Source of the DNA: Orientallactaga sibirica
Lineage: Eukaryota > Chordata > Mammalia > Rodentia > Dipodidae
DNA: 64,000 nucleotides
Direction: 5' to 3'
NCBI GenBank assembly: GCA_036365145.1
Contig: JAEOAD010000013.1
Coordinates: 44,970,725-45,034,724, forward strand
Shown: one piece after another, positions 10,240 through 21,479 of the stretch
Layout: every line of letters starts with the position of its first letter
How positions within the stretch are numbered: position 1 is the first letter of the stretch
The notes under the pieces: generated by a model
Told to the model about the DNA's origin: nothing
The model's input: only the letters and a program-made list of their open reading frames with translations
Databases searched by the model: none
Made by a program: the position numbers and the translations under genes

Positions 10240-11080
10240 GATTTTTTTAACTGATTATGAATTTTCTGGTCATACTGCCATCAGGTTATACCTTATAATC
10301 TCTCTCCTCCATCCCAGTCCAGTAAGGGCCTTCCTCAGTAGAATTATTGGTGTTCTGGAAAGAATCTGTTGTGTTTTAGAGAAAGCAGTGAAAAGCAGTC
10401 CATTTCTGTGCAATGCAACCATAAAGAAGTTCTCAGGACATGGGCATACCAGCAAGTTTCTCACACAAACTGCTTCTAGCCCAGTCCAGGCAAAGCTCTT
10501 TCTCACATTGATAAGCCAAACCTCACAGTCTGTAGTTCTTACTGCATTCAGGTCTTTCAACTCTGACCAGAGTTGTCCATCAAGCTGTAATTACAGTACT
10601 GCAAGACATCTTTTAGGCTAAGGTTCCAAGGTTTCAAATCCTTTGACATTCCTCTTGAAAATAGCTCCAAAAGGCCAAAAGCCACACAGTCAGGTGTTTA
10701 GCAGCAATGACCTCAGTACCAACTTTACTGTTGCAGTCAGCTTCTCATTGCTGGTAAAAAGTACATGACCCAAGAACAGATTGTGGGAGAAAAGGGTTTA
10801 TTTTGGCTTACAGACTTGAGGGGAAGCGCCACGCTGCGAGGGGAAAACGAGCAGAAGGTGGACATCACCTCCTGGCCTACTTCAGGTGGACAATAGCATC
10901 AGGAGAGTGTGTCAAACACTGACAAGGGGAATCTGGTTATAACACCCCGAAGCCCACCTCCCAACAATACATCACCTCAAGGAAGCTCCAATTCCCAAAT
11001 TGCCACCAGCTGGGGATCTAGCATTCAGAACACCTACGTTTACAGGGGATACCTAAATCAGACCACCAAACTGGCTAACA
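10240..11080 (+). repeat. Rodent interspersed repeat block
   Basis: 10,240-10,400 recurs at 44,390-44,545 (mirrored at 51,330-51,490). 10,480-10,720 and 10,735-11,080 resemble a common rodent repeat (AACCTCACAGTCTGTAGTTC, CCAAAAGGCCAAAAGCCACA, GGAGAAAAGGGTTTATTTTG). Open frames at 10,151-10,621 and 10,909-11,136 lie inside it and are not treated as genes. Confidence 0.6.
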
Positions 11081-11509
11081 CCAATATCAAAACTAGGAAA
11101 TTGACATTAGTGTCAGGTGTGTGTATAGTTCTGTGAGTTTTTTTTCTCCTGTAGACTCATGTAAACACCACCATGACAATAAAGACCCAGAACTATTCCA
11201 TTTCTATAAAGGATAGTATTAATAGTAATAATATTACTATATTAGAAATAAGATTAATGGTATAATACTAAAAAGAATATATTTCTAATATTAATATCCC
11301 TTATACTATCTGTTCATAGACGTATCCAAATCTTTTCCTGCCAGTTTTCTAACTGCTAAAGACCACTATAGTTTTGTCATTTCACATGGTGTGTGTTTTA
11401 CTGAAGCTTCTTCAGGTAGACAAAGCCAGTAATATATATACTATATAGTATTTAAATTGTATGTATACACTATCAGATATATATATATATATGAAATTAA
11501 GATACATAT
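11081..11509. other. AT-rich stretch, nothing recognised
   Basis: No open frame or repeat family identified. Contains an imperfect ATTAATA/TATTAGA-rich segment around 11,215-11,310. Confidence 0.5.
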
Positions 11510-11514
11510 GCATA

Positions 11515-11540
11515 TACATGCACACACACACACACACACA

Positions 11541-11605
<65 letters not shown>
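11515..11605. repeat. (CA)n(TA)n microsatellite
   Basis: About 20 CA units with one interruption, grading into about 22 TA units. A strong candidate for length polymorphism and cruciform formation. Confidence 0.95.
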
Positions 11606-11610
<5 letters not shown>

Positions 11611-11721
11611 CACTGATTTATTAGCTAGCTCATGTGTACTGAAAGCTTAATGTGGTTTTTGTCCTATATGTTTATTGCTGCATCTTATTAATATTTTTAG
11701 TTAGCATACAAATTAATGGGT

Positions 11722-11868
11722 TTCACCAGGAGTAGTAATCTGTAATCCCAACACTTGGGAACCTGAGAAAGATGAATTATAAGTAGTTTAGGGCCAGCCT
11801 GGCCTACATGGTGAGTTACAAGCCAGCCAGAGCTACATGGAAAGATCGTGTCTCAGAAAACAAAACAG
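11722..11868 (+). mobile_element. Old B1 SINE
   Basis: Diverged sense B1 (AGTAGTAATCTGTAATCCCA, GGGCCAGCCTGGCCTACATG, GTGTCTCAGAAAACAAAAC). Confidence 0.75.
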
Positions 11869-12566
11869 GAAGATGTGATCAGTGAGGTCTTAATGTGCAT
11901 TTTGCTAATGGCTCCCGATGGGGAGCACATTTCATTGTAGACAAGCACTGTGCATCATTTTAGATTACAACGGGATGTTTTACTATATCTGCACATTGCT
12001 GAGTGATGTTATTCATCTCAATATTATTTCTTCATAAAGAGAACACTCAAAATCCCCTCTTCCAGCTGCCTGGGTTATAGGATACAATCTTGCTCGCCGT
12101 AGCCACCCTCTGTGTGATAGAACACCCACACTTATGCCTTGTGTCTGGCTGTGACTTTGCAGGCCTTAAGCATCTCTTCCATTTCCTCACCCCAACCCCT
12201 GGCAATCACTGTTCTGCCACTACTCCTATGAGCTCAGCTTATTTGGATTCCACAAATGAGTGGACTCGTGTGATATCTGTCTACTTATGTCTGGCTTTAT
12301 ATCACTCCACATAATGCTTGTCAGTTCCACTCATGTTACAATTCATGACAGAACTCTGACCTTATCATAGCTGAATAATATTTCATGTTACAGAATAGGT
12401 TTTCATTATCCACTTATTCCTAAATGGACACCTCAATGCCATAATGAAATTATTGTGAAAAATGCTGCAATAAACATGAAAGTGCAGGTATCTCTGATAT
12501 ACTGTTGTCATTTCCTTGGCATATCTACCAACTGTTGGGATGACTGAACCATATGTAGCTCTATTT

Positions 12567-12720
12567 TTTTTTTTTTTTTTTTTTGAGGTAGGGTCTTACT
12601 CTAGCCCAGACTGACCTGGAATTCACTATGTAGTCTCAGGCTGGCCTGGAAGTCACAGTGATCTTTCTACCTCTGCTTCCTGAGTGCTGGGATTAAAGGG
12701 ATGTGCCACCATGCTCAGCA
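12567..12720 (-). mobile_element. B1 SINE in old L1
   Basis: Antisense full-length B1 after a 21-base T run, ending at CCACCATGCTCAGCA and immediately followed by a DIP body. Confidence 0.9.
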
Positions 12721-12897
12721 CAGAGAGAGAGAAGAGAAATGAATATGGGTGCACAAAGGCCTCTATCCACTGCAAATGAACTCCAGACACATGCACCACC
12801 TTGTGCATCTGGCTTTAAGTGGGTACTGGGGAACCAAACCCTGGTCCTTAGGTTTTGCGGACAAGTGCCTTAACTGCTGAGCCATGTCTCCAGCCCT
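12721..12897 (-). mobile_element. DIP-type SINE (tail lost)
   Basis: Antisense DIP body and tRNA-like end (CACAAAGGCCTCTATCCACT through GCCATGTCTCCAGCCC). Its tail side is replaced by the adjoining B1. Confidence 0.85.
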
Positions 12898-13072
12898 TTT
12901 TGTTTTTTTATGTTTTTAGTAGGCTCTATGCTGTTTTCTACAGTGGCTGCACTAATTTCTCCTCCTGCCAAAATTGTACAAAGGTTCCTTTCCTGCACAT
13001 CCTTGACAATAAACACCTCCTTGTGGTTTTCATTTGCGTTGCCCAAGTGCTGAGTAATGCAGAGCACTTTTC

Positions 13073-13450
13073 TTTTCTTTTTAATTTTTAAAATACCACA
13101 TTTTATTCAGATTTTACAAAGGTGTGCAGAAAGGGGAAGGCTGAGAGGTAAGGGGAAATAAAGTGGGGAGAAATACACCTCCTCGTGGAGCCCAAAAGCC
13201 CATGTGGGCCACGTGTAGCTGAGGAGTCCATGTGACCATAGGGATCTAGGGAAAAAAGCCTGGAAAGAAAAGAGAAAAGAAAGTTCAAGGAGCTCCTGCC
13301 ATGTAGGGAGCTGGAGGAGATAAAGAACCCATGCAGAGAGTCAGGGCCAGGGGCCCTCCTGGCTGGGCCTGGGCTAGGGCCTAAGCTGAGCCCCAACCCA
13401 GGGAAAAACTCACCCACAGCTGGAAGTTCCTAAGTGATCAGAGAGCCAGG
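13073..13450 (-). pseudogene. Processed retrocopy of an unidentified transcript, nested in L1
   Basis: A GC-richer 378-base insert interrupts the antisense L1. The L1 resumes after an 11-base direct repeat GAGCACTTTTC at 13,062-13,072 and 13,451-13,461. Read on the minus strand, the insert ends with AATAAA (complement at 13,102-13,107), then a short spacer and an A-rich tail, which is the signature of a reverse-transcribed mRNA end. The source gene is not recognised; composition and small size fit a 5'-truncated 3'UTR copy. The 104-codon minus frame at 13,103-13,417 is Pro/Ser/Leu-rich and probably accidental. Confidence 0.8.
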
Positions 13451-13754
13451 GAGCACTTTTCATGTATCTGTTCGTGTTTACGTCTTCTTTATATCTATTG
13501 AGGGATTTGCCTCTTTAAATGAAGTCTTCCATTTGTTTGTTCCACCCTGTTGACTGTTTGTTTGCTGTGTAGAAGCATTTTAGTTTGATAGAATCCACTT
13601 GGCTATTTGTACTTTTGTTGTCTGTACCTTTGACATCATATACAAAGATTATTTGCTCAGACCAATGTTATATAGAGCTTCTCCCCCGTTTTCTTCTAGA
13701 AGTTTTGGCAATTTCAGGTGTTAGATTTCACTCCTCAATAAATTTTGATGTTTT

Positions 13755-13822
13755 TTCTTCAGTACTGAGGATAAAGCCAGGGACTCACACTTGAGGGGCG
13801 AGCACTGAGCTACATGCTGTCT
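13755..13822 (-). mobile_element. ID-like SINE fragment
   Basis: TTCAGTACTGAGGATAAAGC, GGGACTCACACTTGAGG and GCACTGAGCTACATGCTG match the complement of an ID/tRNA-Ala-type SINE head. Confidence 0.55.
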
Positions 13823-14186
13823 TTGAGTTGATTTTTGTATGAGGTATGAAACAAGCATCTTTCCCTCTTTTGCAAGCTTATAAACATCACGACTGAACAC
13901 AGAGTTCATTTCCCATTATGTATTCTTAGTCTCTTTGACAAAGATCAGCTGTGGCTCAACTGCATGGATTCATTTTTGGGATACTTATTCTATCCCATTG
14001 TTCAGTGTGTCTGTTAGTGCGCCAGTACCGTGACATTTAGATCACTAAAGCTTCGTAATATCATCTGAACTCGGGAGCATAATGCTCTGTTCTTTTTCCT
14101 CACAATAATTTGGATTATTCCAGGTCTTTTGTGGGTATAACTGAATTTTAGGGCTGATTTCTATTTCTGTAAAAATTGTCATTGAT

Positions 14187-14365
14187 GGTCTGGGAAGATG
14201 GCTCAGCAGTTAAAGACACTTAATGCAAAACCTGATGGCCTGTGTTCAGTCCCCCAGCACCCACATAAAGCCAGATGCACAAAGTGGCACATGTGTCTGG
14301 AATTCATTTGCAGTAGCAGGAGGTCCTTTCATGTCCATTCATTCTTTATGTCTGTCATTGAAGTT
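14187..14365 (+). mobile_element. DIP-type SINE, diverged
   Basis: Sense copy (TCTGGGAAGATGGCTCAGCA, CACCCACATAAAGCCAGATG, GGAATTCATTTGCAGTAGC) lacking a clear tail. The old L1 continues after it. Confidence 0.8.
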
Positions 14366-14584
14366 TTAATAGGGGTTGCATTAGTCTGTACATGACCTTT
14401 GAGTAATATAAACATTTTAACAATATTAGTTTCTCCAGTCCATTAACATGGGGGAATCTTTGCATTGACTCGTGTGGTCTTCAGTTTCTTATACCAATGT
14501 TTTCATTTTTACTGTGCAGATACCTCACTTGCTTGCCTGTACATAGTCCTTATTTAATGCACCATTTCCATAATGTAAGCTTTT

Positions 14585-14915
14585 ATCTGCCCTGGGTGAG
14601 GGAGACAACTCGGTCAGTAAAGTGCTTGCTGTGCAACCATGAGGATGTGAATTCCGATTTCCCAGGAGCCTGAATAAAAGCTGGGCACGGTAGCATGTGC
14701 CCGTAATCCCAGCACTGGCGAGGTGAAGACAGGGCAACCCTGGGGTCTGCTGGCTAGCCAGTCAAGAGTCCTAATCTGTAGAGCTCCAGGTTCGGGAGAG
14801 CCCTGGACTCAAGAAATAAATGTAGAGCAACCAAGGAAGACCTCTGGTCTCTGCAAGAGCACGCATGTACTCACACATGCACCCACACACCTACAGCACA
14901 TACACAAAAACTTGA
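14585..14915 (+). mobile_element. B3 SINE (B2 family)
   Basis: tRNA-like head (GACAACTCGGTCAGTAAAGT, GCTTGCTGTGCAACC), then GCTGGGCACGGTAGCATG, AATCCCAGCACTGGCG, AGAGCTCCAGGTTCGGGAGA and a CACAC-rich end. Good match in order to B3. The open frame at 14,723-14,968 lies inside it. Confidence 0.8.
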
Positions 14916-14919
14916 TGAC

Positions 14920-15240
14920 CTGTCACTGGACTACGATCTCAGTACCTGGTTGTTTCCCATTTTCCTGACAAAACCCAGTAAATGATTGGGGTACAGAGAG
15001 TACTTGATACCTGTCAAGTGAATTCACTGAGAAATCAGCAAGTTGCACCATGATTTATGACTTTAATATGTTAGTATGTTGGGAACAAATTGAAATTTAT
15101 TTGGTAATAATTCCAGCTATTGTGAAAGTGATTTGTCTTATATATTACATAACTCACATTTTTAGGACTAATCCATTTGCAACATCTTTTTAAATTATCA
15201 GACTGTATTTAATTCCTTTGATATTTAAAAAACTGATCAT
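14920..15240. other. Unassigned AT-rich stretch
   Basis: No gene, repeat family or structure recognised. Confidence 0.5.
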
Positions 15241-15241
15241 G

Positions 15242-15352
15242 AAGCCGGGTGTGTTAGGTAGTGGTAGGAAGATCACTGTGAGTTCGAGGCCAGCCTGAGA
15301 CGACATAGTGAATTACAGGTCAGCCTGGGCTAGAGAAAGACCGTACTTTTAA
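15242..15352 (+). mobile_element. B1 SINE (internal deletion)
   Basis: Sense B1 missing the segment between GCCGGGTGTG and GGTAGTGGTAGGAAGA, followed by an AAAATAAAATA-rich tail reaching about 15,430. Confidence 0.85.
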
Positions 15353-15439
15353 AAACCAAAAAAATATAAAAATAAAATAAAATAAAAGCAACAACAACCC
15401 AAAAAGCTAAAACACAACAACAACAAAAACTGATCACAT

Positions 15440-16020
15440 ACAACTGTTATGTGTGAATTAAAACTGAAGAGCAACCTTCCCCAGGGCCTACAAATCTCTT
15501 CCCTTCAACAATATTTACATGAAACGGACGTGTCAGTCTCTGGACGTCCATTTCTACAAGGAAGATGCAGTTCTGGAAGCCTGGGCTACTTTTCCTCAAG
15601 TTCACTGAAGAGTGTTAAAAGAGTGCCATGTTTCTCTTTTCCAGGACACCCAAAGGCCTTCTCCAGATGAATAAAGGAGCATCCTGGAGCCCATGCAAGC
15701 CTCTAGAGCCCTGGACTAGAAGCTGAGCCACGCCCTCTTGGGTCTTCATATGAACCTTTGTTCTGCCCGCACAGAAACTCCAGCTGTGTGACTTCTGAGA
15801 GAACCATTTCCTAGCTGAAAAAGTGAAGCTTTGCAAAACCTCAGGTGCCCCCTGACTCAATTCTACAAGGCTGGCAGGGGCCCAGGCCAGACTGGCCAGT
15901 TTCTTCTTCCAAAGGCTCCCCATTCAGGCACGACTGGGAGCCTCCAGAGCCTGTGTGTTCACTGGAAGCAATCCAGGCTGCCTGGTCACGCTGAGCTGGT
16001 GACTCCCATGGACTGCGAAT
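15440..16020. other. Unassigned GC-rich stretch before the minisatellite
   Basis: Contains open frames of 73 (15,449-15,670 plus), 102 (15,615-15,923 minus) and 100 codons (15,831-16,133 plus). None shows a recognisable domain. The last runs into the 52-base repeats, so I do not call a gene. Confidence 0.4.
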
Positions 16021-16283
16021 GCAAGTTGAGATGTATGCTCAAGCTGAGCTGGGGTCTCTGTGGTCTGGGAGTGCAAGTTGAGATGTATGCTCACACTGAG
16101 CTGGGGTCTCCGTGGTCTGGGCGTGCAAGTTGAGATGTATGCTCACACTGAGCTGGGGTCTCCCGTGGTCTGGGCGTGCAAGTTGAGATGTATGCTCACA
16201 CTGAGCTGGGGTCTCCCGTGGTCTGGGCGTGCAAGTTGAGATGTATGCTCCCCGGGCACTGAATGCTCTTATGGTCTGGGGCA
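16021..16283. repeat. 52-53 base minisatellite, five units
   Basis: Units start with GCAAGTTGAGATGTATGCTC at 16,021, 16,073, 16,125, 16,178 and 16,231 (periods 52, 52, 53, 53). Each ends with a GAGCTGGGGTCTC...GTGGTCTGGG block. Units 3 and 4 are almost identical and the fifth degenerates after its first 20 bases. The 96-codon minus frame at 16,039-16,329 is the translation of these repeats. Confidence 0.95.
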
Positions 16284-17290
16284 ATGTTGATGCTCCTGCT
16301 GTACTGGGGTTTCCTGTGGGCTGATCCACCCAGGTTGGGCCGCCTCCTACCCTAGAATCGGAGTCTTGTACAGCCTAGGAGAACAGGTCAGGCTGCCTGT
16401 CCCCGAGGTCTGAACTGCCTGCTCCCTCTGTAATGGAGTCTCTTGTGATCAGGGCGCAGGCTCTCCTGCCTGCCTGCGGAAGTCTCTCTTGTGGACCTGG
16501 GGCACAAGTGGAACTACAGGTTCCCTCTGTGCTGGGATTTCCCGGGGGCTGGACATGCAGGCGGGGCAGCCTGTGATCATTTGATGGGAATCCTTTATGG
16601 TGTCTGGACCCTGGTCAGGCTGCAGACCTACAGCCGCTGCACAGGAGTCTTTTCTGGCTCTTCTGGTCCGGGTGTAGGTCGGCTGCCTGCTCCAGTACAG
16701 CTGTGTTAGCTACGTTTGTAGGTAGGAGTTACCTGGGGTTTTGGACCAGCCTGAGAGATCAGAATGCAGCCATGCTGGGTTCTCCTTGACACGTGGGGTC
16801 GTGTGTGATCCCAGGCAGCCTGCTCTTATTAGCCAGGAATCTCTTGGACTGCTTTGGCCCTGGCTGTACACACCAGGTTCCTTGTATCTGCCGCTCTGGG
16901 ATGGGGCATCTACGTGTTGCGTGGGCCAGGGCGCACAGGTCTGACTGCCTGCTCTCACCTCACTGGGGTCTTGGCCATCATTGTGGGCGGGGTTGTGCCC
17001 TGCCATGCTATTGTCTTGGTGACCTATTGTCGCTAGTGCAGACAGGCCTAACTGCCTCCTCTTGCCATGCTGGATTTTCATGTGGGCCAGGTGCATACCC
17101 CACACTAGATTGCCTGCTCCTGCTGGACTGGCGTCTCCCATGAAGCAGACACGCGGGCGCTGAACTGTGTGATCTCTCCTCACGAGGGTCTCAATTACCT
17201 GTGAGCTCCAAGGAACCCAGGCTGGACTGCCTTTGGCCTCTGCTGCACTGGGGCCTGGCTGGAGTCTCACAGACCCGGTAGCTTCCATTT
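16284..17290. repeat. Degenerate 55-75 base repeat lattice
   Basis: Successive imperfect units with a core like CAGGCTGCCTGCTCC, then GCTGGGGTCTCC, then GGCTGGGGCA. Similar lattices occur in every unit copy (36,480-37,440, 42,880-43,560, 46,000-46,850 and the mirror positions). The 192-codon minus frame at 16,710-17,288 lies wholly inside; it has no recognisable domain and may be open only because the lattice is stop-poor. Confidence 0.6.
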
Positions 17291-17379
17291 TATCACATGA
17301 GTTGGATATTACTTGAGCTACTAATAGGAAATTGCAGCCTCATCTTAGGACACGCCTGCTCTTTAAATCTCCTATGTCA

Positions 17380-18420
17380 AGCAGTATGGTTCTGCTGGGC
17401 CAGTCTCACTGTTGAACAAGGATAATGGGCTTCCCGCCTGCGCCCCCCAGGCTGCTGCTTACAGTCTACTGGATGGCTCCTCCTAGCCGCATCTTTTTGA
17501 TCACTTGAGCCACAGGCTCTAGTTTTCCTTTGTTGAGGCTGGGGTACAATGCTGCCTGATGGACTTTGGCTAAGTGCCAATGCCCGGGCCCTTCTGACTC
17601 CCCAGCTGCCTTGGAGTCCTTTCAAAGCTCCGCATCTGGAGGTGTGTCTCTTGTCCTTGGCATTTCTCTTAGTTCACACATTCAATTTCCATGACAGCTA
17701 CAGTCACGCTGCCTGCATCTTCTCACCACTTGATATGGGGGTGCTATGCTGCCTTCATGGGCTGTTTGGATTTGGGACAATTTCTATCTTACCCCTTAAG
17801 ACATGTCCATAGAGGCAATTAATTTGTTGTTTCTGGAAACCAAATATGGTCAGATCCCTCACTCTGCGTCCCCACCACCTGTGCAATGGTACTTCCTCAC
17901 CTTCTCACTTCATTAGGCTGGTGGTGTTTTTTACTCGGCTTTTCTAGAAATGATTTGGTTCACTTCAGCCACCACCTCTACCCGCCCTGTGACTCGTAGC
18001 TATTGACCTTTTTCAATCTGCTTGCTGGCCTTGCTAAGATCCTTTTATATGGGTCTCCGCTTCTGTTGATGACCCAAGTTGTCCACCTTTTGACAGCAAG
18101 TCCAAATAAGAAGACCACTGGGAAGGGGCACTTCCATAGCCTCCCTCCCAGAGCGTAGGTCAGAGGCAGTTTGCAGGACCTCTACACTCACTGCTGCGAA
18201 CCCAGCACTAGGGTCAGGGGCTCTGCCCGCAGCAGCAGACCTTGCAATTCAGGGAAGATGTCTCGGGTTCCCATTCTGTGCTCCTCAACATGAGTGGGCT
18301 GAGCCTGATTAGCTTTCTGATCGCCCAACCCCCTTCTGTTGTCTGGGGTAAATAAGCCATAGTGGCTGTCCCAGTCTGGTTCCTCCGTCTCTGGGGCTCA
18401 CACGACAATTCAGTCTTCGG
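17380..18420 (-). pseudogene. Degenerate copy of the unknown open-frame family
   Basis: The order of short matches follows the 47,480-48,547 segment (GGCTGCTGCTTACAGT..., the CTTGCAATTCAGGGAAGATG boundary also seen at 20,660). No long frame survives on the minus strand. Call rests on collinearity with the better copy at 19,870-20,690. Confidence 0.4.
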
Positions 18421-19295
18421 CTTTGCAGAGCTTGGGAGCTCTGCATCAGGGGTACCTGGGAGCCCTTCCCAGATCCTGCCATGGGATAAGTTGTCTCTTG
18501 TTCTTCTGTCTGAAAGGAAACACCTCTACACCTCAGCTATTCACTGGTACATGCCCCTCCCTCTGACATCCACAGTCCTCCTTTGCCTGGATTTAGGGAC
18601 TAATGGGCTCACTGGACAGTAACAGTCTATAATAGTGGGAGCAGACCCTTTAGGCCCCCAGACTCTCTGTGATGTAGTGGTTGTGGAGAGAGCAAAGATG
18701 GCAGTTCCCCCAACTAGGCACCACACTGGAGGTGGTCTTTGACCCCATGACTTTGGCTACCCAGAAAGCAGCGTCTCAGAAAAACACGTGTACGTGGAGG
18801 GACACGGGCACAGCGTGCAGGATGTTTACCTGTGGCAGGCACAAGGCCAGGGGAAGAAGGGAGGATTCTCAGGGAGTTGAAGCTCCCCATGCCGGCCTTC
18901 CGCACCCTGGCCATCAGCTCCATTCTCTTCCTCTTCACACCTCAGATCTGTAGACCGGGTCAATGAAGGCTGACTGTGCATAGCTCTGGGGTCTGCTTGG
19001 TCCAAATGACCACCCTGGACTGAACTTGTGCTGCTGATGAAATTGCCCGTGCTTCGAGGCCAAGGAACAGGAGTAACTCCCTCAATAGAGTGGGAGCACA
19101 AAAGCACGTGAAGAGGAATTACCCACGCATTATTCTTTATCATACAGTATGTTCTAAGCACTGGGGATAGAGCAACCGTGAAGGTGATAAGATCCACTGT
19201 CACTATTATATTAGGGTAGGAGATAGGAGAAAGACCGAAACACGCAGAGACAAATGAACGAAGAAGGATTCGAGGAGAGAGAAGGGTAAATGGCA

Positions 19296-21200
19296 TGATC
19301 CCTCCTTGCCAGGGTCACAGTTCCCTGCACGGACTGGGGCTCCGAGCCAGCACTGCCTGCTCTCCCTGAGCTCTGATGGTTTGAGGTCCAGAGCTTGCAG
19401 GCCTGGCTGCTCCCTCCTGCTGGGTTGGCATCTTGGGGACCTGTGGTGGCCGGCCAGGGCATGCAGGTCAAACTGCCTTGATCTTTCCTCCCTGGGCATT
19501 CCTGGGGGCCAGTTCCATAGGTCTTGGGTACTTACCAGTTCCTCTTTCTCTGGGGTCTTCTATGAGCCCAACATACTGACTGAAGTGTGCGATCCTCCCT
19601 CAGTAGGGTCACAGTCATATATGTAGGTCAGAATGTCCAAGCTGGACCGCCATCTCTCACTGTCCAGGGGTCTTTCATGGGCCTGGGCATGCTGGCCAGT
19701 CTGTTGCACTGGGATCTCCCTGGCCCAATGGTTCTCATTTCATGTCGTGTGTCGGTAATACTTGACCTTCCCACAGGAAAACGCAGCCTGGCCTTTGGTA
19801 TCTGCAGCTCTCAAAACCCGTTGTCAGCTGTATGTTCCCACTCTGCCAGTATTACTGTGCAACCCTGATCAGGGGGATTTCACCTGATCTCTTGAGCAGA
19901 TGCTTACAGTTTGCTGGGTGGGCGGCTCCTCCTAGCTGAGTCTCTGTGATTCTTCTGAGCCACATTCTGCCGTTTCCCTTCGTTGAAGCTGGGGTACAAC
20001 TCTGCTTGGTGGCCTTTGGCTTGGATCTTCAACGCCTGGCTTCTCTTCCCTCTCGGCAGCCCTGCTTTGTTTGCAGCATGTGGCCGGGGACTCCCTGCTC
20101 TCGACAGTTCTCTAGTTTGCGTGAAGTCTTCCCAATGGCTGCTGCTCCCCAACTGTCCCTTCCACCCACTTGTTATGGGATCTGTTGCCTGGACTGGCTG
20201 CTTGTATTTTAGTTCAGTCTTCATGCCCATTAGCCCACGTTCCCTGAGGTTAGCAATTTGAATCTAACTTCGGCCTGCCCCTTCCTCCTGTGCTCCCACC
20301 TCCTCTGCAATGGTCCCTCCGAACCTCCTTTGGACATTTTTTGCCTTCAGGAATCCCCTTTTGCTCTTCTACCTGCCTGATGACTTGTGAATTTTCGTCC
20401 TGTTGGCGCTGCCAGCTGGCTTTGTTAAATGACCAGTGCCTTGCCTTTGACCTGGCCCTTCCTGCTGATCTTAATAGCTTAATCTGGACTCTGTTGTGAG
20501 TATTGCAAGAAGGCGGGCCATTGAGGAGTGAAGCTTCCCACTGATCTGCACATATCCTTCCTTCCTCTAGAGGAGAGATCCTCAGAGGTGGTATCGATAC
20601 CTGAGCTGTCATTGCTGAGAGCAGACTACTGGGGCAGGCGGCTGGCACTCCCCTGCAGACCTTGCAATTCAGGGAAGATGCTTTTGTTCATCATGTGAGT
20701 GGACTATGGATGGCTAGCCTGAAGGTCACTCAGGTCCTTGGTGCTGCCCGTGGCAGTCCTGAGGTGTTTAAGCTCTCCTTCTGTCCAATAAGACCTAGCT
20801 CCTTCCTGGCCCACAGGTTCTTTTTGCCACTTTCTGGGGGCTCACACAACAGCCGTCTTCTGGTTTGTATATGTAGCTTGGAAGAACTCATTTCTGCCTC
20901 AAGCTATTCTGGGGACCAGGGCTTCGCCACCCCCAGGCTGCTGCTGTGTGATAAGTTGTCTCTTGGCCAACACCAGTTCTCCTCTGTGCCAGCACCTCCC
21001 CGTCAACACTTTCTCATCCTTTGGGCCCCAGGTTAAACTGACACTCACACAATGAAGTGCAGTCGTACCACACAATGATTTTAACTGGACTCCAGTTTGC
21101 ATGCTTATGAGCGATGTCATGTATGTTGTAACACGGCTTTGAGTTTAGATTTAGTTAGCCTGTTACATTCAAAACCCCATCCAGGAAGGACACACCGCTC
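19296..21200 (+). repeat. Diverged copy of the locus repeat unit
   Basis: Lattice-like sequence at 19,300-19,870, open-frame segment at 19,870-20,690, then 20,850-21,180 collinear with 48,900-49,120 (AACTGACACTCACACAATGA, TTTTAACTGGACTCCAGTTT). Confidence 0.6.
19870..20690 (-). pseudogene. Decayed copy of the unknown open-frame family
   Basis: The minus frame at 20,250-20,648 (132 codons) retains scattered similarity to copy 1 and to the spacer copy in the KASW/KASL-Q region and a following RRDHCRGGG stretch, in the same relative positions. Further downstream the frame is lost. Read as a broken family member. Confidence 0.45.
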
Positions 21201-21374
21201 CTTCTCATCCCCACACTGACCCACATTCTTCTTGGGGCACAAGCACCCAAGGACGAAGGCTCCCTCCTGAGGGAGGTGGACCCAAGTACGTTTTTCACAG
21301 TTGCCTCCTGCCTGCTTGCTCTGTCTCCAAGTATCTATGTGAAAATTTAGGTACGCGAGCAAGGGCAGTCACTT

Positions 21375-21475
21375 TAATGTTTTAAGACAAGGTCTCATTA
21401 TGGTTGTGCCCAAACCTGGGATCCTCTTGTCTCCCTCTCCTGAGTGTTGGGATTGGACACGTGCACCAAAATGCA
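21375..21475 (-). mobile_element. Old B1-like fragment
   Basis: AAGACAAGGTCTCATTATGG and CTGAGTGTTGGGATTGGACA resemble a decayed antisense 7SL monomer. Confidence 0.5.
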
Positions 21476-21479
21476 TGTC

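Larger units (their letters stand above)
12020..14570 (-). mobile_element. Old L1 fragment, antisense (ORF2 C-terminal part and 3' end)
   Basis: The plus strand reads as the complement of an old mammalian L1: AATGCTGCAATAAACATGAA near 12,460, TGGTTTTCATTTGCGTTGCC near 13,025, GTTTGCTGTGTAGAAGCATT near 13,560, and AATATTAGTTTCTCCAGTCC near 14,423. All frames are broken. It hosts a B1, a DIP, a small retrocopy, an ID-like fragment and another DIP. Confidence 0.85.
16000..19295 (+). repeat. Diverged copy of the locus repeat unit
   Basis: Same orientation as the left arm. The repeat lattice covers 16,284-17,290, the open-frame segment about 17,380-18,420, 18,600-18,750 aligns to 48,710-48,860, and 18,820-19,270 to 39,520-39,960. 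Confidence 0.6.

Noticed and set aside
16710..17288. 192-codon minus-strand frame as a gene
   Set aside because: Lies wholly in the degenerate repeat lattice, where low stop density produces frames on both strands (for example 16,793-17,143 plus).
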